In this document: in pieces, positions 1 through 8,648 of the stretch | How the letters are laid out: every line of letters starts with the position of its first letter | How positions within the stretch are numbered: the first letter of the stretch is position 1 | DNA from: Mycobacterium simiae | GTDB lineage: Bacteria > Actinomycetota > Actinomycetes > Mycobacteriales > Mycobacteriaceae | Reading direction: 5' to 3' | Assembly (NCBI RefSeq): GCF_010727605.1 | Contig: NZ_AP022568.1 | Coordinates: forward strand, 3,720,001-3,784,000 | Length of the DNA: 64,000 bases | The notes under the pieces: model-generated | Databases searched by the model: none | What the model was told of the DNA's origin: nothing | Seen by the model: the letters and a program-made list of their open reading frames with translations, nothing else | Made by a program: the position numbers and the translations under genes

Positions 1-444
1 TGGAAACAGCGCCGAGAAGTCCTCGACCATGTCGAACGACGTCACATCGATGCGTTGCGCGATTTCGTCGATCACCTTCCGGATCATCGGTTCGAGCTTC
101 GCGATCGCACGTGGGGTGAACACCTTGTTCACCAGCGACCGCATTCTGGTGTGCTGCGGAGGGTCCATCATGATGATCACGCCTTCGGGGATCATCGCGT
201 TCGGATCGATGAAGTGATCGAGGGTCACACCCTTTGCGGAGGAATACTTTTCGTGATCACGCATTGCGCTCGCGACATCCTCATAGCGGGAAAGGGCCCA
301 GAAGTCGTACTGCGTGCTGTAATAGACCGGCGCCCGATCGCGCAGCTGGCGGTAAGTTTCGAACGGATCGCTGAAGAACTCATCCGAGAAAGGATCGAAG
401 TGAACGGATCCCGGTGACGTGCCGGTGTGATCGTCCATCGCCAT
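1..444 (-). CDS. Cytochrome P450, N-terminal part (runs off window)
   Basis: The first 148 codons of a haem monooxygenase; the I-helix and the haem-cysteine loop lie outside the window. Typical bacterial P450 N-terminal features are visible: an FDPFSDEFFSDPFETYRQLR opening, a 'DFWALSRYEDVASAMRD' strand/helix, and the C-helix region 'MMDPPQHTRMRSLVNKVFTP'. The start is ATG at 444, with AAAGG about 6 nt upstream; a second in-frame ATG lies at 438. It is the last visible gene of the minus-strand run from the ADH (3813). The roughly 124-nt gap before it carries a copy of the shared palindrome, so it may have its own promoter. Substrate unknown; in this context hydroxylation of a terpenoid or steroid-like compound is a guess. 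Confidence 0.9.
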   Translation of the reverse strand, partial: MAMDDHTGTSPGSVHFDPFSDEFFSDPFETYRQLRDRAPVYYSTQYDFWALSRYEDVASAMRDHEKYSSAKGVTLDHFIDPNAMIPEGVIIMMDPPQHTRMRSLVNKVFTPRAIAKLEPMIRKVIDEIAQRIDVTSFDMVEDFSALFP

Positions 445-545
445 TCTTTACCTTTCGATGTGCGCCATCTGATCGTGAGTCAGCTGGCCGACCCGTTCAG
501 CGCCCCACTTTCTGTGCCCCCGCATAAAGACCGCCACGGACTGCT

Positions 546-561
546 GAGAACTGGCCTTGTC
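546..561. promoter_or_regulatory. Candidate operator, GAGAA-N6-TTGTC
   Basis: Sixteen-base imperfect palindrome GAGAACTGGCCTTGTC, one arm mismatch from GAGAA-N6-TTCTC. It lies between the LLM stop codon (569) and the P450 start (444), about 100 nt upstream of the latter. One of about ten related sites in this window. Confidence 0.4.
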
Positions 562-568
562 CTTTCCA

Positions 569-1522
569 CTACTGCAGCTGGGCGAATCTCTTCAAGTAGG
601 GCCATGCGATGGCGGGCGGTATGCCGCCGCAGAGGGGTGCGATGTTGAACATTTCACCTGCCGCGATGCGCTTGTGCGCTTCGTCGACCGAGAGGATCAC
701 ATGCGACGACGTATTGCGAAGCTCGTCGATGGTCGTGGCGGTGGTGATGTTGGCGGACACCGCGTTGTCGGGGTTCCACTCCGCGTAGGCCATGGCGTCG
801 TGCAGGAGATACTTGCCGATCTCGTCCCACGCCGCGTCGACGTCGTCGGCGACGAAGCAGTTGGTCGCCGCGTCACGCTCGGGGATGAGGACGAAGCCGG
901 GCTCAAATCCACTGTCGCGGCAAGCCCTTTCGTACGTTTCCCGCATTCCGGTCACCCCGCCGTTGGCAAGCAGCCCGAGACCGTTGCGTCCAGCACGCCG
1001 GGCGGTCGCTAGGCTGGCGCCGCCCCAGCTCATCATGGGACCTTTCGGCGTCCGCGGTCGTGGGGTGACTTTCATTTGCCTGCCGCCGTGTTCGACCTCC
1101 TCGCCGGCAAGGAGGCGGCGCAGCATGCCCAGCTTCTCGTCCGCCAGCTTGCCGCGGTCGGACATGGAGAGCCCGAAGTGAGCGTATTCCTCAGCACGAT
1201 AGCCGATTCCGAACACGTACGTGGCTCTGCCCGCGCTGATGTGATCCAGCACGGCGATGTCCTCGGCGAGCCGCGCCGGATCGTAGAACGGCAGCAGAAT
1301 CGTCAGGTTGAGCATCAGCTGCTTCGTGCGAGCGGCAATGGCCGCGCCGAGCAGCAACGGCGACGGCAGGTAACCGTCGTCTGCGTAGTGATGTTCGCAC
1401 AGCACGACCGCGACACAGCCATGCTGCTCGGCCCAGGCCGACATCTCAATTGCCGCCGCGTACAACTCGGTGGCCGGCGCTCCGATGGCGGGCGCTCGCA
1501 TGTCGAAGCGAAGGGTGAACAT
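569..1522 (-). CDS. LLM-class flavin/F420-dependent oxidoreductase
   Basis: A 317-residue TIM-barrel protein of the bacterial luciferase-like superfamily, which uses FMN or F420 to oxidise or reduce small organics. Family hallmarks are 'FTLRFDMRAPAIG' as first strand, 'VVLCEHHYADDGYLPSP', 'LNLTILLPFYDPARLAEDIAVLD' and 'GRATYVFGIGYRAEEYAHFG'. The start is taken as ATG 1522, because upstream in-frame codons read into the SDR gene and the homology-like sequence begins here. It follows the SDR by 8 nt on the same strand, so co-transcription is likely. Whether F420 or FMN is used cannot be read from sequence. Confidence 0.85.
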   Translation of the reverse strand: MFTLRFDMRAPAIGAPATELYAAAIEMSAWAEQHGCVAVVLCEHHYADDGYLPSPLLLGAAIAARTKQLMLNLTILLPFYDPARLAEDIAVLDHISAGRATYVFGIGYRAEEYAHFGLSMSDRGKLADEKLGMLRRLLAGEEVEHGGRQMKVTPRPRTPKGPMMSWGGASLATARRAGRNGLGLLANGGVTGMRETYERACRDSGFEPGFVLIPERDAATNCFVADDVDAAWDEIGKYLLHDAMAYAEWNPDNAVSANITTATTIDELRNTSSHVILSVDEAHKRIAAGEMFNIAPLCGGIPPAIAWPYLKRFAQLQ

Positions 1523-1530
1523 GGCTGCGG

Positions 1531-2364
1531 CTAACCCAGATCCCGTGCGTCGCAACCCATGACTTCGGCACTTGCCTGCATGATCAGACGAACCACTTCA
1601 TTGCGTGACATGGACTTGAAAAGTTCAGACGCCATCCGGACGTCATCGCCCGTGGCGATCGTCGGTCCGTTGCCGAGATTGGCGAACGCCTCATCTACCA
1701 CGCTCGCCGCGGTCACCGCGCCCGGGGGAATCTCGTCGACAGATTTGAGTCGGCCGCGTTCGAACTCCAATTGCCGCAGCGCCGGTGTGTCGGTCATGCC
1801 CAGGACCAGACCCAGGACGTCCACGCCCTTGTCGTGCAACTCCGCCCAGAGGCCCTCGGTGAAAACCATGTCGAAGGCCTTGGTGCCACCGTATGCCACC
1901 ATGTTTCGGCCACCGGCGAGTGCGGCACCCGAAGTGAAGTTCACGATGCCACCTCGTCCTCGCTCGACCATGAGGCCCGCGAAGTGGTGACACAACCGCA
2001 TCAGTACCAGGCAGTTGCGCTGCAGCAGAGCCTCGGCTGCCGATACCGGATTGGCGAGAAAAGGTTGATAGTTCGGATCGCCGCCCGCGCAGTACACCAG
2101 CATGCCGACCTCGAGGTCTGCGGTGGCGTCGATAATGGCCTGCGACGCATCGGCCTGGGTGAGATCGATGGCGAGCGTCCTAGTTTCGACACCGGTGCGC
2201 TCGTGAACCGCCTCGGCCACCGTATCGAGAAGGTGCTGGCGTCGGGCGACGAGCGCAACGTTCACACCTTCCTGCGCCAACCGCTCGGCGAACAGCGTGC
2301 CGCATCCGTCGGACGCGCCGACGATCAGCGCCCACGGTCCATATTTGTTGGCGATGTCACCCAT
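1531..2364 (-). CDS. Short-chain dehydrogenase/reductase
   Basis: A 277-residue classical SDR oxidising or reducing a carbonyl/alcohol with NAD(P). The nucleotide-binding loop is 'IVGASDGCG' (about residues 14-22), followed by 'VARRQHLLD', where the basic pair suggests NADP(H). Catalytic Ser145, Tyr158 and Lys162 sit in 'NFTSGAALAGG' and 'YGGTK'. It overlaps the end of the SnoaL gene by 8 nt in a tightly packed minus-strand operon. Substrate unknown. Confidence 0.88.
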   Translation of the reverse strand: MGDIANKYGPWALIVGASDGCGTLFAERLAQEGVNVALVARRQHLLDTVAEAVHERTGVETRTLAIDLTQADASQAIIDATADLEVGMLVYCAGGDPNYQPFLANPVSAAEALLQRNCLVLMRLCHHFAGLMVERGRGGIVNFTSGAALAGGRNMVAYGGTKAFDMVFTEGLWAELHDKGVDVLGLVLGMTDTPALRQLEFERGRLKSVDEIPPGAVTAASVVDEAFANLGNGPTIATGDDVRMASELFKSMSRNEVVRLIMQASAEVMGCDARDLG

Positions 2365-2764
2365 GGGCGGCCGTCACTGCAGTGAGCCGAACAGAGGTGT
2401 AGGTACGACGGTCAATCCGCCAACCGTCCGGCGTCCGTACGGCGTGGTCGTCGTAGTAACCGACGGGGTTCGCGCCCGAGCCGTCCTCCATCAGAATCAG
2501 CGCGTCGACGTAGCTGCGTATCGTCGCGGTGTCGGTGTCTATTGCTATGGCCTGGTTGGTCATTCGATGGATCGTGTGCGCCGCGCCGACGTGGGCTGCC
2601 TCCATAAACGCTGCAACCTCTGCGCCGCCGGTCCACCGGCCGACCACACCGTAGTCGAGGTGGGCGTCCTCGGTGAACACCGTTGTGAGTAGCCAGTATT
2701 GCTGGCTGTCGATTGCGGTTGCGTACCGGACCGTAAGGTCGAAGAGGTCGTCGCGGTCCGACAT
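2357..2764 (-). CDS. SnoaL/NTF2-like protein
   Basis: A 135-residue protein of the SnoaL-like cone-shaped fold, often a small isomerase, cyclase, hydrolase or ligand-binding partner in polycyclic metabolism. The sequence 'DLTVRYATAIDSQQYWLLTTVFTEDAHLDYG' followed by 'HTIHRMTNQAIAIDTDTATIRSYVDA' is typical of the family. The ATG shares one base with the TGA of the ADH gene, and the 3' end overlaps the SDR start, so translational coupling is likely. A specific reaction cannot be assigned. Confidence 0.8.
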   Translation of the reverse strand: MSDRDDLFDLTVRYATAIDSQQYWLLTTVFTEDAHLDYGVVGRWTGGAEVAAFMEAAHVGAAHTIHRMTNQAIAIDTDTATIRSYVDALILMEDGSGANPVGYYDDHAVRTPDGWRIDRRTYTSVRLTAVTAAHG

Positions 2765-3813
2765 CAGAGGTCACCGTTCGGGTGGATCACGACGCGGGGT
2801 GGCCCTTGGGACCGCCGGGCCGCCTCGAGTGCCGCGGGCACCTCGTCGAGACCGATGATCTTGCCGACGCTGGGCAGTGGGTCCAGCTTTCCCTCGACGA
2901 CCGCATCCAAAACGCCGTACCAGTCCTGCGGCAGCGGTCCGCCACCGAACTGCAGTGTGAGGCCGTTTCGCGTGGCCGTGGTGATGTCGAGAGTGTCGCC
3001 GGTATACCAGCCGCCCGCGCAGTAGATGCGCGACGAGAACTCCGCCTCGGCGACAATCTTGTCGATGAGACCCGCAGCACCTACGCATTCGAATACCACG
3101 GCGGAGCCGGCCAGGTGGCGTTCGGCACGCACCTTGCGGAAGACGTCGAACACCGACTGCTGTGCCGGGTCGACCAGAACATGCGCGCCGAACCCTGTGT
3201 GGGCCAGTTCGCGTCGGTCGGCGCTGAAGTCGGACACGATGATGGGATCAACCCCGCGCGCGCTCAGCGCAGCGACCGCGGACAGCCCGATGGCACCCGC
3301 GCCGACGACGATCGGAATTTCGCCGGGCTGCAAATTCGAGGCGCGGACATAGAACTCGCCGACCGCGAAGGCGTCGACCACGGCGACCGCATCGCTGGAG
3401 ACCGAGCCCGCTATCACCCTCGCCGTTGCCTCGGGTACCACCAGCAACTCGCCGAAACTGCCCTGCGCCTCGGGATGCTGTCCGATGATGCGTAAGCCCC
3501 CGGCGCCGCCGTCCACCAACCGGATCGGCATCGACGTCACCCTGGCGCCGACCGGGAAGGCATCGCTGCACCCAGGGCCGTGGCCGATCACTTCACCCAC
3601 AAACTCGTGCCCCAAAACGATGTCGCAGTCCGGGTCGTAAAGGGACCGACCCGTCGGATCGTCGATCGCCAGCTCCGGATGGTCCATGAAGTGCACATCC
3701 GACGCGCAGATCGCGGTGCTCAACGTCTTGAGCAGCAAATCACCCTGCCCAGGAATGGGATTGGCAGTTTCGCGAACCGTAAGCTCACCGCCTCGCAGCA
3801 CTACGGCACGCAC
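2764..3813 (-). CDS. MDR-family alcohol dehydrogenase, lacks structural zinc site
   Basis: A 349-residue medium-chain dehydrogenase. Catalytic-zinc candidates Cys36 ('AICASD') and His69-Glu70 ('GHEFVGEV') are present, and the Rossmann motif is 'VVGAGAIGLSAVAAL'. The four-cysteine structural zinc loop of classical ADHs is absent; its place is taken by 'SMPIRLVDGGAGGLRII'. The start is GTG 3813 with an AGGAGG about 12 nt upstream and no in-frame ATG nearby. It is first gene of the minus-strand operon and divergent from the IclR gene, so it is a likely direct target of that regulator. Confidence 0.88.
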   Translation of the reverse strand: MRAVVLRGGELTVRETANPIPGQGDLLLKTLSTAICASDVHFMDHPELAIDDPTGRSLYDPDCDIVLGHEFVGEVIGHGPGCSDAFPVGARVTSMPIRLVDGGAGGLRIIGQHPEAQGSFGELLVVPEATARVIAGSVSSDAVAVVDAFAVGEFYVRASNLQPGEIPIVVGAGAIGLSAVAALSARGVDPIIVSDFSADRRELAHTGFGAHVLVDPAQQSVFDVFRKVRAERHLAGSAVVFECVGAAGLIDKIVAEAEFSSRIYCAGGWYTGDTLDITTATRNGLTLQFGGGPLPQDWYGVLDAVVEGKLDPLPSVGKIIGLDEVPAALEAARRSQGPPRVVIHPNGDL

Positions 3814-3839
3814 GGCACACCCACATCCTCCTACGATAA

Positions 3840-3855
3840 TCTCTACTATTAGAGA
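3840..3855. promoter_or_regulatory. Inverted repeat in ADH/IclR divergent promoter
   Basis: TCTCTA-N4-TAGAGA with perfect 6-base arms, in the AT-rich 96-nt gap between the ADH start (3813) and the IclR start (3910). A 14-base element GAGAATTATTTATC (3852-3865) overlaps its right arm and resembles the shared palindrome with a 4-base spacer. The position is what one expects for an operator of the adjacent IclR protein. Confidence 0.5.
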
Positions 3856-3909
3856 ATTATTTATCCAAATATTGAATCGACCGTAGAATGCGCCGCGAGA
3901 GGAGTCAAG

Positions 3910-4815
3910 ATGCGCGGAGTCACTTCAGCGCCGGCCGCGCGTGTCCTCGATGTCGTTGAGTTGCTGAGCCGGGCGGAGAGTGGCGGCCACCGCTTCTCCG
4001 ACGTCGCTCGCGAACTCGGCCTTTCGCAGGCCACGGCGCACTCCATACTCAAGACGCTGTGCGACCGCGGTTGGGCGATTCGGGATCCGCTTTCCAAGAA
4101 GTTCGACCTTGGCCCCACTGTGGCCCTGATCGCGGAGAGGTTCCAAGCGGCGCATCCGCTTCTGGCTGCCGCTCGCGAAGCCATCCGCCGTCTCGCGGAG
4201 GCAACCGGTGCGCCGGCCTCGGTAGTCGAGCGCACTGGAGACGAACTGGTGATCACCGCGTTCGAAACTCCCGACGGGTCTACCGAGCCGGTCGCTTCCC
4301 ACGAGCGCATCCCGTATGCGCCGCCGTTCGGGATCGCCTGCGCAGCATGGGATGTCCCAAGCGAACAGGAATCGTGGATTCAGCGCGGCGCCGCTGGAGA
4401 CACGTCGCTGGCAGAGCGACTTCGCACGGTGTTGGGTCAGACGCGCGACCGCGGTTATGACGTCGATTGGATGACTCCCGCGCTGGCGCAGGCGGCTCAT
4501 GCGATCGAAACGTTGTCTACCGAGACAGTGCCGCACAACCTGCGTTCCATCGTCGACCAACTGCGCGTCGAATTCATCTCGGCGAACCTGCTATCCGACG
4601 ACAGCGCACGCGATCCGCTCCCGGTTGCCACAATCTCCGCGCCTGTCCTGGACGAGCGGGGGCATGTGCGACTCATCCTTGGATGCCACCCGCTACGCGT
4701 CATGACGATGAGCGAAATCCATGCTGCGGCGCAACCGCTGCTGCGCGAGATCGACCGAATGGGAGGCCACCGAGTGCCCTCTCTCGACGGCGCCCGGGCC
4801 AAGGCGCGGTCCTAG
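3910..4815 (+). CDS. IclR-family transcriptional regulator
   Basis: A 301-residue DNA-binding regulator. The N-terminal winged helix-turn-helix reads 'RVLDVVELLSRAESGG...FSDVARELGLSQATAHSILKTL' (residues about 8-48), followed by 'FDLGPTVALIAERFQ'. The remainder is the GAF-like effector domain. The start is ATG 3910 with GAGGAG 6 nt upstream. Divergence from the ADH operon and the inverted repeat between them suggest that it controls that operon and itself in response to an unknown small acid or CoA-pathway metabolite. It is convergent with the TetR gene downstream. Confidence 0.9.
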   Translation: MRGVTSAPAARVLDVVELLSRAESGGHRFSDVARELGLSQATAHSILKTLCDRGWAIRDPLSKKFDLGPTVALIAERFQAAHPLLAAAREAIRRLAEATGAPASVVERTGDELVITAFETPDGSTEPVASHERIPYAPPFGIACAAWDVPSEQESWIQRGAAGDTSLAERLRTVLGQTRDRGYDVDWMTPALAQAAHAIETLSTETVPHNLRSIVDQLRVEFISANLLSDDSARDPLPVATISAPVLDERGHVRLILGCHPLRVMTMSEIHAAAQPLLREIDRMGGHRVPSLDGARAKARS

Positions 4816-4862
4816 CCGGCGAACATGGCCAGGGCTCAAGGCCTTCCGTGAGCTACGGGCTG

Positions 4863-5459
4863 CTATACCTTGCGTCGGTCAGGGACGAATCCCCGCACCA
4901 CATACGAGCGGATGAAATCGCCCACCGCTACGTCGCTTGCGTCGTGATGCGGCGACGGGGTCGTGAACAGCGAGAACACAATTCGCGCATACCACTCCGA
5001 TGCCGACCGAATGTCGAGATCGCTGCGCACCTCACCGGTCAGCCTCGCCGCCGAAATATACGGGGCGAAAAATTCGCCGCATTCGCGCAGGAGCGTTGAC
5101 GCGTTCTTGGTCAACATCAGATCGACCTGTTCTTCGTCGAAATAAGACTCGGGTTCCACCACTCGGCGGGCCTGGGTGACGAAGACCGCCGCGCGCACCA
5201 GCTTTTCCTCCAAAGTACTTCCGCCGTCGCGGTCGATAGCGGCTGCCAACTGGCGATAAAAGCTCTGTGAGGCCGCCTCCGCGCACGTCTCGACAATCTT
5301 CTCCTTATCCCGGAAGTACTCGTAGAACGTGCTTCTGGAGACATGCGCGGTCCGAGCGATGTCGACGATCGTCGTCTTGCGCAACCCGCGCGTTCGGAAG
5401 CAGGCGAACGCGGCCGAGATGAGCGCCGCGCGGGTGTCCACCGCGGTGGCTTGTGTCAT
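4863..5459 (-). CDS. TetR-family transcriptional regulator
   Basis: A 198-residue one-component repressor. The N-terminal HTH spans about residues 8-55 ('ALISAAFACFRTRGLRKTTIV', 'HVSRSTFYEYFRDKEKIVE'); the rest is a helical ligand domain. It lies 20 nt after the Ltp2-like gene on the same strand, so it is probably the last gene of the igr-like operon and may regulate it. This makes it one candidate for the protein that binds the recurring GAGAA-N6-TTCTC palindrome; that link is inference only. Confidence 0.9.
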   Translation of the reverse strand: MTQATAVDTRAALISAAFACFRTRGLRKTTIVDIARTAHVSRSTFYEYFRDKEKIVETCAEAASQSFYRQLAAAIDRDGGSTLEEKLVRAAVFVTQARRVVEPESYFDEEQVDLMLTKNASTLLRECGEFFAPYISAARLTGEVRSDLDIRSASEWYARIVFSLFTTPSPHHDASDVAVGDFIRSYVVRGFVPDRRKV

Positions 5460-5479
5460 CGGCCTTCTCGCCTACGTAC

Positions 5480-6658
5480 TCAGTGATCGGGAGCGAGAAT
5501 CAATCCGCTGGTCGGAACGCCGGTGCCCGACGTGACCAGCACGTGTTCGACGTTGTCGACTTGGTTGTGCGACGTTCCGCGCACCTGACGCACGCCCTCG
5601 GTGATGCCGTTCATGCCGTGGATGTAGGCCTCGCCGAGCAGCCCGCCGTTAGTGTTGATCGGCATGCGGCCGCCAAGTGAGAGCTCGTCGACCGAGACGA
5701 AGTCCTTGGCCTCACCCCGACCGCAAAACCCTAGTTCCTCCAGTTGTGTGAACACGAACGGGGTGAAGTGGTCGTAGAGGAACGCCGTCGATATGTCCTG
5801 TGGTTTGAGGCCGGAATCCCGCCACAGCTTGTCGCCCACGACACCCATCTCGGGCAGGCCGGTGATCTCCTCGCGGTAGTAACTCGTCATCACCTCGCCG
5901 TCATAAGCGGCGCCCTGAGCGGCGGCCGTGATGACGGCGGGCGGCTTGGCTAGGTCTCGGGCGCGCTCGACGCTTGTCACCACCATCGCAACGCCGCCGT
6001 CGCTTTCCTGACAACAGTCGAGCAGACGGAGCACCGGCTCGATGATCCAGCGCGATTGCTGGTGTTGCTCAAGCGTTATCGGCTTACCGTAGAACCAGGC
6101 GTCGGGGTTCTTCGCGGCGTGCTTGCGGTCGATGACCGAAATCTTGCCGAAATCGGCGTTTGTCACCCCATAGGTCGTCATGTAGCGCTGGGCGTGCAAG
6201 GCAACCCAGGCGGCCGGTGTCATGAACCCAAAGGGCGCATAGGGCGCCATCCACAGCGGTGTCACGCCCGGCTGGCGGCCGGCCCCGCCGAAGCGGAAGC
6301 CGGAGCGCTCGTTGAACGCGCGGTAGCACACCACCGCTTCCGCCACTCCCGTCGCAACCGCCATCGCGGCTTGCATCACCGTGCCCGCGGCCGCCCCACC
6401 ACCGTGCGGGACCCGGGTGAAGAATGTCAGGTCGCGGATGCCGACGTTCCGGGCGACCTCGATCTCCTCGTTCTCGTCGACGCTGAAGGTCACCATGCCG
6501 TCAATGTCGGCGGGCCGCAGGCCGGCGTCGCGGATCGCGGCGATGACCGCCTCACAGGCGAGCTGCATCTCAGTGCGACCCGATTCCTTGGAGAACTCGG
6601 TCTGGCCGATCCCGACGAGCGCCGTCTTGCCGCCAATACCGCCCGAGCCGTCGCTCAT
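5480..6658 (-). CDS. Ltp2-like thiolase-fold aldolase (lipid-transfer protein)
   Basis: A 392-residue thiolase-fold protein resembling Ltp2 of the cholesterol igr operon, the retro-aldolase that releases propionyl-CoA from the 17-hydroxy C3 side chain together with the ChsH2 DUF35 domain. Shared stretches recalled from Ltp2 include 'VVCYRAFNERSG', 'FYGKPITLEQHQ', 'LEELGFCGRGEAKDFV' and 'EAYIHGMNGITEGVRQ'. The ATG overlaps the MaoC stop by 4 nt. The DUF35 partner is encoded two genes upstream at 8235-8648. A carbon-carbon cleavage step on a branched CoA thioester is the best-supported role; the substrate may not be cholesterol-derived. Confidence 0.88.
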   Translation of the reverse strand: MSDGSGGIGGKTALVGIGQTEFSKESGRTEMQLACEAVIAAIRDAGLRPADIDGMVTFSVDENEEIEVARNVGIRDLTFFTRVPHGGGAAAGTVMQAAMAVATGVAEAVVCYRAFNERSGFRFGGAGRQPGVTPLWMAPYAPFGFMTPAAWVALHAQRYMTTYGVTNADFGKISVIDRKHAAKNPDAWFYGKPITLEQHQQSRWIIEPVLRLLDCCQESDGGVAMVVTSVERARDLAKPPAVITAAAQGAAYDGEVMTSYYREEITGLPEMGVVGDKLWRDSGLKPQDISTAFLYDHFTPFVFTQLEELGFCGRGEAKDFVSVDELSLGGRMPINTNGGLLGEAYIHGMNGITEGVRQVRGTSHNQVDNVEHVLVTSGTGVPTSGLILAPDH

Positions 6659-7107
6659 GCCTGGATACCTTGCAGCAGGCTGAGCACTGCGGTCCCCGAG
6701 ACGTGGTCGCCCAGGCTATTGGTGCCCTTGAAGGTGACCTCGACAAGTCCTTCGCTGTCGGTTTTGGACTTGTCCGTGACGGAACCCGTGAACCGCAGCG
6801 GATCGTTCGGGTATGCCGGTACACCCAGGCGGATGGAAAGTCTCTTGATCATCGCCTCCGGGCCCGCCCAGTCGTGCAGGAATTTCACGCACAGACCGTT
6901 GGTCGTGAGGATGTTCAGGAAGATGTCCTTGGACCCTTGGGAATTCGCGAAATCCCGGTCGTGGTGCACCGGCATGTAGTCGCGCGAGGCGATGGCGCCG
7001 GCGACGATCAGCGTGGTGGTGACCGGAACCTCCAGCGTGGTGACTTCGTCGCCGACATTGACGGAGTTCCACGCCAGCGTGGTGGTGCGGTCGACGGTGG
7101 AGGTCAT
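6655..7107 (-). CDS. MaoC-like hydratase, ChsH1-like
   Basis: A 150-residue hotdog protein resembling ChsH1 (Rv3541c), the catalytic half of the heteromeric steroid enoyl-CoA hydratase. The motif 'SRDYMPVHHDRDFANSQGSKD' supplies Asp43 and His48, the usual MaoC catalytic pair, and 'NTLGDHV'-like 'NSLGDHVSGTAVL' closes the fold. It is about 20 residues longer at the N terminus than ChsH1. The start is ATG 7107, overlapping the ACD stop as ATGA. It should pair with the non-catalytic MaoC domain encoded at 8648-9196 to hydrate the enoyl-CoA before Ltp2-type cleavage. Confidence 0.87.
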   Translation of the reverse strand: MTSTVDRTTTLAWNSVNVGDEVTTLEVPVTTTLIVAGAIASRDYMPVHHDRDFANSQGSKDIFLNILTTNGLCVKFLHDWAGPEAMIKRLSIRLGVPAYPNDPLRFTGSVTDKSKTDSEGLVEVTFKGTNSLGDHVSGTAVLSLLQGIQA

Positions 7108-8213
7108 TTGATTCCTTCCGGGTATGCGGCGCCGAGGCGGGCGAGTTGTTGGGACGCCGAGCCGAGCGAAAGCTCGATCTGCTTGGCCCACAGGAAATAA
7201 CGGTGCAGTGGGTACGTGACGTCGATGCCCATGCCGCCGTGGACTTGCTGAGCGGACGCGACGACCCGCGCTCCCGCTTCAGCCGCCCAGAACTTGGCGA
7301 TCGCCGCTTCGCGGCTCGCCGGCCGGCCCTCGGCGATCAGCCACGCCGCGTGCCAGGTGGTCCAGCGGATCGCCTCGACGTCGATGAACGCATCGGCCAG
7401 TCGTTGCTGTACGGCCTGGAACGAGCCGATCGGCCTGCCGAACTGCTCGCGTTCGCTGGTGTAGGAAGCGGCGATCTTGAGGGCTCGTTCTGTCACGCCG
7501 ACCTGTTGCGCGCACAGCCCGACGAGCGCCCTGGTATACAGCGAACCGACCGCGTCCGCGGCGCCGGGCCCGTTCAGCCGGTGGCCGAGGGCACCGGCGA
7601 GTTCGACGTCGGCGTAGGGCTCAGCGTTGGTAGTGCTTGCGGGCGTGACCGTGAGGCCATTCGTCGCAGTCTCGACGACGAACAGACCCGGGCCGTCGTC
7701 GGCCTGGGCAGAAACCACGATGGCGTCGGCAAGCTGGGCCGCGGGTACGAGTTCCTTGCTGCCGTCCAAGACCCAGGCGTCGCCGTCGGCGCGCGCGATC
7801 GTGCGCGGCGCCGTCGGGTCGGAGTTACCCGGTTCGGCCAGCGCGGCGGTGAGAATCACACCGCCGTCCGCGACCTTCGGCAGGTATCGCCGCTGAATAC
7901 CCGAATCGCCGTGCCGCGCAATGGTATCCGCGCCGAGCACGAGGGTCGCGTAGACCGGCACCGGCGCGACGCTCCAGCCCACTTCGGCGAGCAGCACGCC
8001 GAGTTCTGAGAATCCGCCGCCGCTGCCGCCGACGGACTCGGGCAACGCGATACCCAGCAAGTCCGACGATGCCAGCTCGCGCCACAGCTCTGGGTCGTAA
8101 CGAACCTCGCCCGATTCCAGATCGGCGAGATGCTCGGTGGTGCAGCGGTGCTCGAATAGCTGGCGGGCGACTTTGCCGACCGTCTCTTGTTCTTCGGTAA
8201 AGGAGAAATCCAT
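7104..8213 (-). CDS. Acyl-CoA dehydrogenase, FadE28-like subunit
   Basis: A 369-residue acyl-CoA dehydrogenase resembling FadE28 (one half of the ChsE1-ChsE2 type heterotetramer). It shows 'REQFGRPIGSFQAVQQRLADAFID' and a C-terminal 'VHGGMGIDVTYPLHRYFLWAK' similar to FadE28. The expected partner is the 402-residue FadE29-like protein at 9193-10401. In M. tuberculosis the two fadE genes are adjacent; here the two ChsH2-type halves are inserted between them. Start ATG 8213, 21 nt after the DUF35 stop. Confidence 0.87.
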   Translation of the reverse strand: MDFSFTEEQETVGKVARQLFEHRCTTEHLADLESGEVRYDPELWRELASSDLLGIALPESVGGSGGGFSELGVLLAEVGWSVAPVPVYATLVLGADTIARHGDSGIQRRYLPKVADGGVILTAALAEPGNSDPTAPRTIARADGDAWVLDGSKELVPAAQLADAIVVSAQADDGPGLFVVETATNGLTVTPASTTNAEPYADVELAGALGHRLNGPGAADAVGSLYTRALVGLCAQQVGVTERALKIAASYTSEREQFGRPIGSFQAVQQRLADAFIDVEAIRWTTWHAAWLIAEGRPASREAAIAKFWAAEAGARVVASAQQVHGGMGIDVTYPLHRYFLWAKQIELSLGSASQQLARLGAAYPEGIK

Positions 8214-8234
8214 GCTCGCGTGCCGCCTCGTTTG

Positions 8235-8648
8235 TCAGGGCGCAGGCCGGAACTGGTGCAACACCAGCTCGTCACCGCTCGGGATGGCTTCGAACTTCTC
8301 GTAAAAGACCTCGACAGGCAGCCCGACCTTGATGGCGGCGGGCTCGATATCGCACAGGTTCGACACGATGCGTACGCCTTCGTCGAGCTCGATCAGGGCG
8401 ACCACGTAGGGGTATTGCAGGAATGGCAGCGGGGGATACTGGGGCATCACAAAGCTGTAAACCGATCCGCGCCCGGTTGATTCGACGGAATTCCAGTTAA
8501 GTGACTGACAGTTGCCGCACATGGGGCGAGGCGGAACCCGCAACGTCTTGCAGTCTGCGCACTGCTGAATCAGCAGCTTGTGGTCCTTGAGGCCCGACCA
8601 AAAGAATTCGGTGTCCGGGCTGATCGACGGAGCTAGTCTGGTTGCCAT
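8235..8648 (-). CDS. DUF35 OB-fold protein, ChsH2 C-terminal half as a separate gene
   Basis: A 137-residue protein with an N-terminal zinc ribbon (Cys30, Cys33, Cys44, Cys47) and an acyl-CoA-binding OB fold ('GRGSVYSFVMPQYPPLP', 'VVALIELDEGVRIVSNL'). In ChsH2 (Rv3542c) this domain is the C-terminal half of a fused MaoC-DUF35 protein and is required by Ltp2. Here it is a stand-alone gene whose ATG shares one base with the stop of the MaoC gene just upstream. The likely role is to bind the substrate CoA and complete the Ltp2-like aldolase active site. Confidence 0.87.
   Translation of the reverse strand: MATRLAPSISPDTEFFWSGLKDHKLLIQQCADCKTLRVPPRPMCGNCQSLNWNSVESTGRGSVYSFVMPQYPPLPFLQYPYVVALIELDEGVRIVSNLCDIEPAAIKVGLPVEVFYEKFEAIPSGDELVLHQFRPAP

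Noticed and set aside
55..417. Long open frame on the plus strand opposite the first P450
   Set aside because: The minus-strand frame gives an unmistakable P450 N terminus with a ribosome site; the plus frame is an antisense shadow typical of high-GC DNA.
4816..4862. GCTCA/TGAGC repeat as a terminator between IclR and TetR
   Set aside because: Only 5-bp arms around a 10-base loop, no supporting features; too weak to call.
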